This document shows positions 61,250 to 64,000 of a stretch of DNA of 64,000 bases, piece by piece (the first letter of the stretch is position 1; each line of letters begins with the position of its first letter). The stretch is from Halalkalicoccus sp. CG83 (lineage in GTDB: Archaea; Halobacteriota; Halobacteria; Halobacteriales; Halalkalicoccaceae). The position numbers were made by a program, and so were the translations under genes. The notes under the pieces are model-generated. The model saw only the letters and a program-made list of their open reading frames with translations. It searched no databases and was not told the DNA's origin. The DNA is taken from the NCBI RefSeq assembly GCF_037081715.1, contig NZ_JAZDDH010000003.1:1-64000 (forward strand), given 5' to 3'.

Positions 61250-61615
61250 CTACTCGGAGGAAGTGGCGGCCATACCGGTCGTCAGCACCGGCTGCTCCGC
61301 GTTGAGGATTACTTCTTGAGCGACACTGCCGAACAGCGCCTTACTCGCCGGCGATCGACGACGGCCGGCAACACAGACGAGATCCACGCCACGTTTGTTG
61401 GCTTCTTCGAGAATCGATCGGGCTGGATCACCGCTTTCACCGATCTGCGTATACTCGATGTCGGCCTCTTCGAGATGCTTCGATGCCGCTCGAACGCCAG
61501 CGACCCGATGGACCGTTGTCCCTTCCGGATTCCGCTCGAAGACGTGCATCAACAGCGCGTGGACGTTGCCCTTCGCCTTTGGGAGGTTCGCAATGGCCCG
61601 TTCCTGCGAGCGCAC
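61250..61615 (-). CDS. UspA-family protein with damaged or missing start
   Basis: 121 residues from the GTG at 61615. The C-terminal half is normal Usp: YTQIGESGDPARSILEEANK, VDLVCVAGRRRSPASKALFG and SVAQEVILNAEQPVLTTG. The frame is open upstream and encodes DRYEVLVAIDEDEAE (to about 61660), the expected first strand and loop, but no ATG, GTG or TTG precedes it before a stop. A TATA-like TTATATT lies near 61684-61690 at leaderless distance from that point. The start codon seems lost by mutation, so the gene may be a pseudogene or make a shortened protein. Confidence 0.6.
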   Translation of the reverse strand: MRSQERAIANLPKAKGNVHALLMHVFERNPEGTTVHRVAGVRAASKHLEEADIEYTQIGESGDPARSILEEANKRGVDLVCVAGRRRSPASKALFGSVAQEVILNAEQPVLTTGMAATSSE

Positions 61616-61801
61616 TTCGGCCTCGTCCTCATCGATTGCAACGAGAACTTCGTACCTATCACGCTGTACCGACTATGCCAATATAATGCTTGTGTCAGAA
61701 CGACGATCTCATGCCGGGCGAAATCGGATTCGCAAGAAACGCAATGGAGGAGGACGGACACCGTTCCACTGGCCGACTCGGCCGCGCTATGATCGGTCTC
61801 A

Positions 61802-62032
61802 GCTCCGATAAGCGAACGATCATACCGGCCCATTACTGGACCTCGAGAAGAGATCATAACGGTCGGAACCGGAACGAAGTGCATTCGCATCCACAGATCG
61901 GACAAGGCGAAATGCCTGATTGCCGACGAACCAGAGGCATCAGGTATACACCTCAATGAGTACGCCAAGACGGGGATCAATCGAATCGCTCTTCGAAACA
62001 CTGCTATCAAGACGGAGGGTTCGTCAGAGTAA
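61802..62032 (+). other. Coding-like remnant of unknown origin
   Basis: A 77-codon open frame ends at TAA 62030-62032 and reads with protein-like character (PREEIITVGTGTKCIRI, KCLIADEPEASGIHLNEY, KTGINRIALRNTAIKTEG). It has no clear start, and I recognise no family. It may be the end of a lost gene of the island. Confidence 0.3.
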
Positions 62033-62154
62033 CAGACGATGTCCCCCTCTCTTCTGGCGGTTATCGTAAGAGTCTCCCCTATCCGCTAACAATCGAATCA
62101 GAATGAAATGCCGCCTCACTAAGCATCGATCGTAGTACTGTTATCCGATATCAT

Positions 62155-62164
62155 TATACTATAT
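62155..62164 (+). promoter_or_regulatory. TATA-like box of the last dehydrogenase gene
   Basis: TTATACTATA, centre about 25 bases before the ATG at 62183; leaderless spacing. Confidence 0.55.
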
Positions 62165-62182
62165 GATCTCAAAGGATTGTCC

Positions 62183-63337
62183 ATGCGTTCCTTAGTGGTG
62201 GATGCGAACTGGGAGCCCAGTGCGGACTACGAGGTCTCGGAGATCGAGGCCGAATCGAGGAAGGCAATGAACGCCTCCGAGGTTTGGCGGGATCCGGAAC
62301 TACGAGTCACGGACAATGACCGTCCCTCGCCGGAGGACGACGAAGTTCTCGTCCGAGTCCGATACGCCGGGATCTGTGGGAGCGACGTCTCCATGATCGA
62401 AACCGACGAGGACGGATACGTCCACTACTCGGCGTATCTCCGCCTGCCCAACATTACTGGTCACGAGTTCTCCGGTGAAGTCGTCGAGACGGGCGAGGAC
62501 GCGCGGCTGTTCGAGACAGGCGACCTCGTCACCGCGGAGGTCACGGACTACTGTGGCCGTTGTAACATGTGCAGACAGGGGTTCCAGGGCCACTGTGAGA
62601 ACTTCGAGCAGGTTGGGTTCACCACGTCAGGCGCATTCGCGAAGTACGTCACCGTCTCCGAGAAGCTGCTCTGGAACGTCTCGTCCCTGCGCAATGCGTA
62701 CGGCGACGACGACGAGGTGCTCCGCGCCGCGGCGACCATCGAGCCAACGACGATCAGCTACTACGGGCTGTTCAAGCGAGCGGAAGGCGTCGTCCCGGGG
62801 GATTATCACGTCTACCACGGCGCCGGGCCAATCGGTCTGACAGGGATGAACGTCTCACGCGCATCTGGCGCTGGAAAAGTGATCGCGTTCGAGCCCTCGG
62901 AGGAACGGCGCGCGGTCGCCCGTGAACTCGGCTTCGAGCACGTCTACGATCCGATATCCCGCGATCCGGTCGAGACCATCGACGCGGTCACCAACGGCGA
63001 AGGAGCGGACGTTCACGTCGAGACGGCGGGTGCGGTGGCCCAGACGTACCCCGTTATCGAGGAGACCCTGGCCGAGGGTGCCAACGTCGTGCACATCAGT
63101 AACGCGAAGACTACACCTGAGATCACTCTCCGAAAGTACCAGGGCAATAGCGCACAGCTCTACGGTTCGGAGGGCCACACGGGCAATCAAGTGTATCCAC
63201 GCGTGATCAGACTAATGGCGTCCGGACGGCTTGACAACCTTCCGATCGTCACATCGACGTTCGACATCTCGAACGCCGACGAAGCCCTTCACCGAGCGGC
63301 CGAGCGGGTCGACGGGAAGGTCCTCATCGAGATCTAA
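62183..63337 (+). CDS. Zinc-dependent dehydrogenase resembling scyllo-inosose 3-dehydrogenase
   Basis: 384 residues from the ATG at 62183. The N-terminus is longer than in usual MDR enzymes (SLVVDANWEPSADYEVSEIE, then SEVWRDPELRV). The segment GICGSDVSMIETDEDGYVHY matches the CGSDVHMYETDEDGY form I associate with Thermotoga scyllo-inosose dehydrogenase (IolM). Zinc sites: CGSD, NITGHEFSGEV, and VTDYCGRCNMCRQGFQGHC. Coenzyme fold: YHGAGPIGLTGMNVSRASG, with AFEPSEERRAVA. The late motif QLYGSEGHTGNQVYPRVIRL also fits. It would oxidise a cyclic keto-polyol. The usual His after CGSDV is Ser here. Similarity judged from memory. Confidence 0.75.
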   Translation: MRSLVVDANWEPSADYEVSEIEAESRKAMNASEVWRDPELRVTDNDRPSPEDDEVLVRVRYAGICGSDVSMIETDEDGYVHYSAYLRLPNITGHEFSGEVVETGEDARLFETGDLVTAEVTDYCGRCNMCRQGFQGHCENFEQVGFTTSGAFAKYVTVSEKLLWNVSSLRNAYGDDDEVLRAAATIEPTTISYYGLFKRAEGVVPGDYHVYHGAGPIGLTGMNVSRASGAGKVIAFEPSEERRAVARELGFEHVYDPISRDPVETIDAVTNGEGADVHVETAGAVAQTYPVIEETLAEGANVVHISNAKTTPEITLRKYQGNSAQLYGSEGHTGNQVYPRVIRLMASGRLDNLPIVTSTFDISNADEALHRAAERVDGKVLIEI

Positions 63338-64000
63338 CTGGAATCTCGGGAAGTCGGAGAACCGAGTGAACACCTGATCGGAGGCGTCTAAAGGATTCAG
63401 CGCGAGTTCCACGGGTTACCTGACCCGTGGTCGTTTACGTCGAGAATCGAGACGAATGTTTCAACGATTTTCTCCTAGATCTACTCAGTGTTCGGTAGGA
63501 ACGAAAGATTGCTAGAGAGGGCAGTGACTACAATCGATCGCTCGAGTGTGAGACGACATCTGTCCGAAGGGATGCCAATAGAAACGGAAAAACGGCGAAT
63601 GACACGGACACTGACTGCTCGTAGTTAATCACCCGAACTAGGGACTCCCCGTCTCGAGAGGAGCGACGGTTTCTGTTCGTTTTTGGCGAACGATCTAGAG
63701 AAGCATCGAGAATACTCGCTCTATAAGATCAACACCGTTCGCGAGAAACGAACGGGAATTCTATACGAGTGGCTGCAGTGTGGATCCGAGGATCAGCACG
63801 ATCAAGGCGTTCAGGGCCGGAATTTCAGGAAGTAAACGGTTCGTCAGCTCCATTTAGTCGGAATACGCGCCGTTTCATAACAGCGTTAGTGTTGTTATTC
63901 GCCAGTTCGATCATCCTCCTCAACCAAAGCGAAGAAGAAATGAGAATCGACAGGCTGTTCGTGACAGCCGAACGGCAGAGTCGCGAACTGAGAAGAGAGA
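63338..64000. other. Downstream stretch with one possible 30-residue peptide
   Basis: No large gene is seen. On the minus strand, ATG 63853 to TAG 63761 encodes a 30-residue peptide with one hydrophobic helix (PALNALIVLILGSTLQPLV). It could be a membrane microprotein or the N-terminus of a lost transporter. The rest is AT-rich in patches and appears non-coding. Confidence 0.3.

Noticed and set aside
1-64000. tRNA, rRNA or CRISPR loci
   Set aside because: I saw no rRNA-like sequence, no regularly spaced direct repeats and no stretch I could fold as a tRNA by eye. A covariance-model scan would be needed to exclude a tRNA.

Overview
The window is from a halophilic archaeon (class Halobacteria). 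The proteins are rich in Asp and Glu, secreted proteins combine a twin-arginine signal with a lipobox, and AT-rich TATA-like boxes lie about 25 bases before start codons, as in leaderless transcripts. It also carries haloarchaeal families: an HTH-10 (Bat-type) regulator, RdfA with an SMC-related partner, SWIM zinc-finger and zinc-ribbon microproteins, and an ISH3-like transposase scar. No rRNA, tRNA or CRISPR array was recognised. The mix of carbohydrate gene clusters, a toxin-antitoxin pair and many broken genes looks like an accessory part of the genome (megaplasmid or chromosomal island). That last point is inference.

Layout. 1-6 kb: two PiT phosphate permeases flanking a UspA protein, a zinc ribbon, a winged-helix regulator, a CBS/CNNM membrane protein and an ATP-grasp protein. 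6-13 kb: a glycosyltransferase, several microproteins, a Fic/Doc-like protein, a GNAT acetyltransferase, and a lipoprotein whose Excalibur-like tail is cut off by one extra base. 13-18 kb: a thioredoxin-reductase-like flavoprotein, a uronate-dehydrogenase-like SDR with a decayed second copy, a GH15 glucoamylase and a transposase remnant. 18-23 kb: an HTH-10 regulator, a single-domain EamA protein, a SprT-like metalloprotease, a SWIM protein with a premature stop, a VapBC-like pair and an FGGY kinase scar.

23-36 kb is a sugar catabolic cluster: polyol dehydrogenase, DgoD-type dehydratase, SDR, and a long minus-strand operon (solute-binding protein, two permeases, ATPase, class II aldolase, rhamnulokinase-like kinase), followed by a zinc dehydrogenase and an IclR regulator. 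The operon suggests uptake, phosphorylation and aldol cleavage of a deoxy-ketose or related sugar. At 36-39 kb sit RdfA and an archaea-specific SMC-related protein.

39-63 kb is a second catabolic island. It holds an IclR regulator, a broken methylmalonate-semialdehyde dehydrogenase, an HpcH/HpaI aldolase, two Gfo/Idh/MocA dehydrogenases (plus decayed copies), an enolase-superfamily dehydratase, three IolE-like TIM-barrel paralogues (one broken), a hydroxypyruvate-isomerase-like protein, an RbsABC-type transporter, a VOC protein, an F420-type LLM oxidoreductase, a ThDP enzyme resembling IolD, an aldo/keto reductase, and a zinc dehydrogenase resembling scyllo-inosose dehydrogenase. Together these suggest a partly eroded haloarchaeal pathway for inositol or another cyclitol or sugar acid. 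This is the most interesting hypothesis in the window. Pseudogenes and gene scars are unusually dense throughout.
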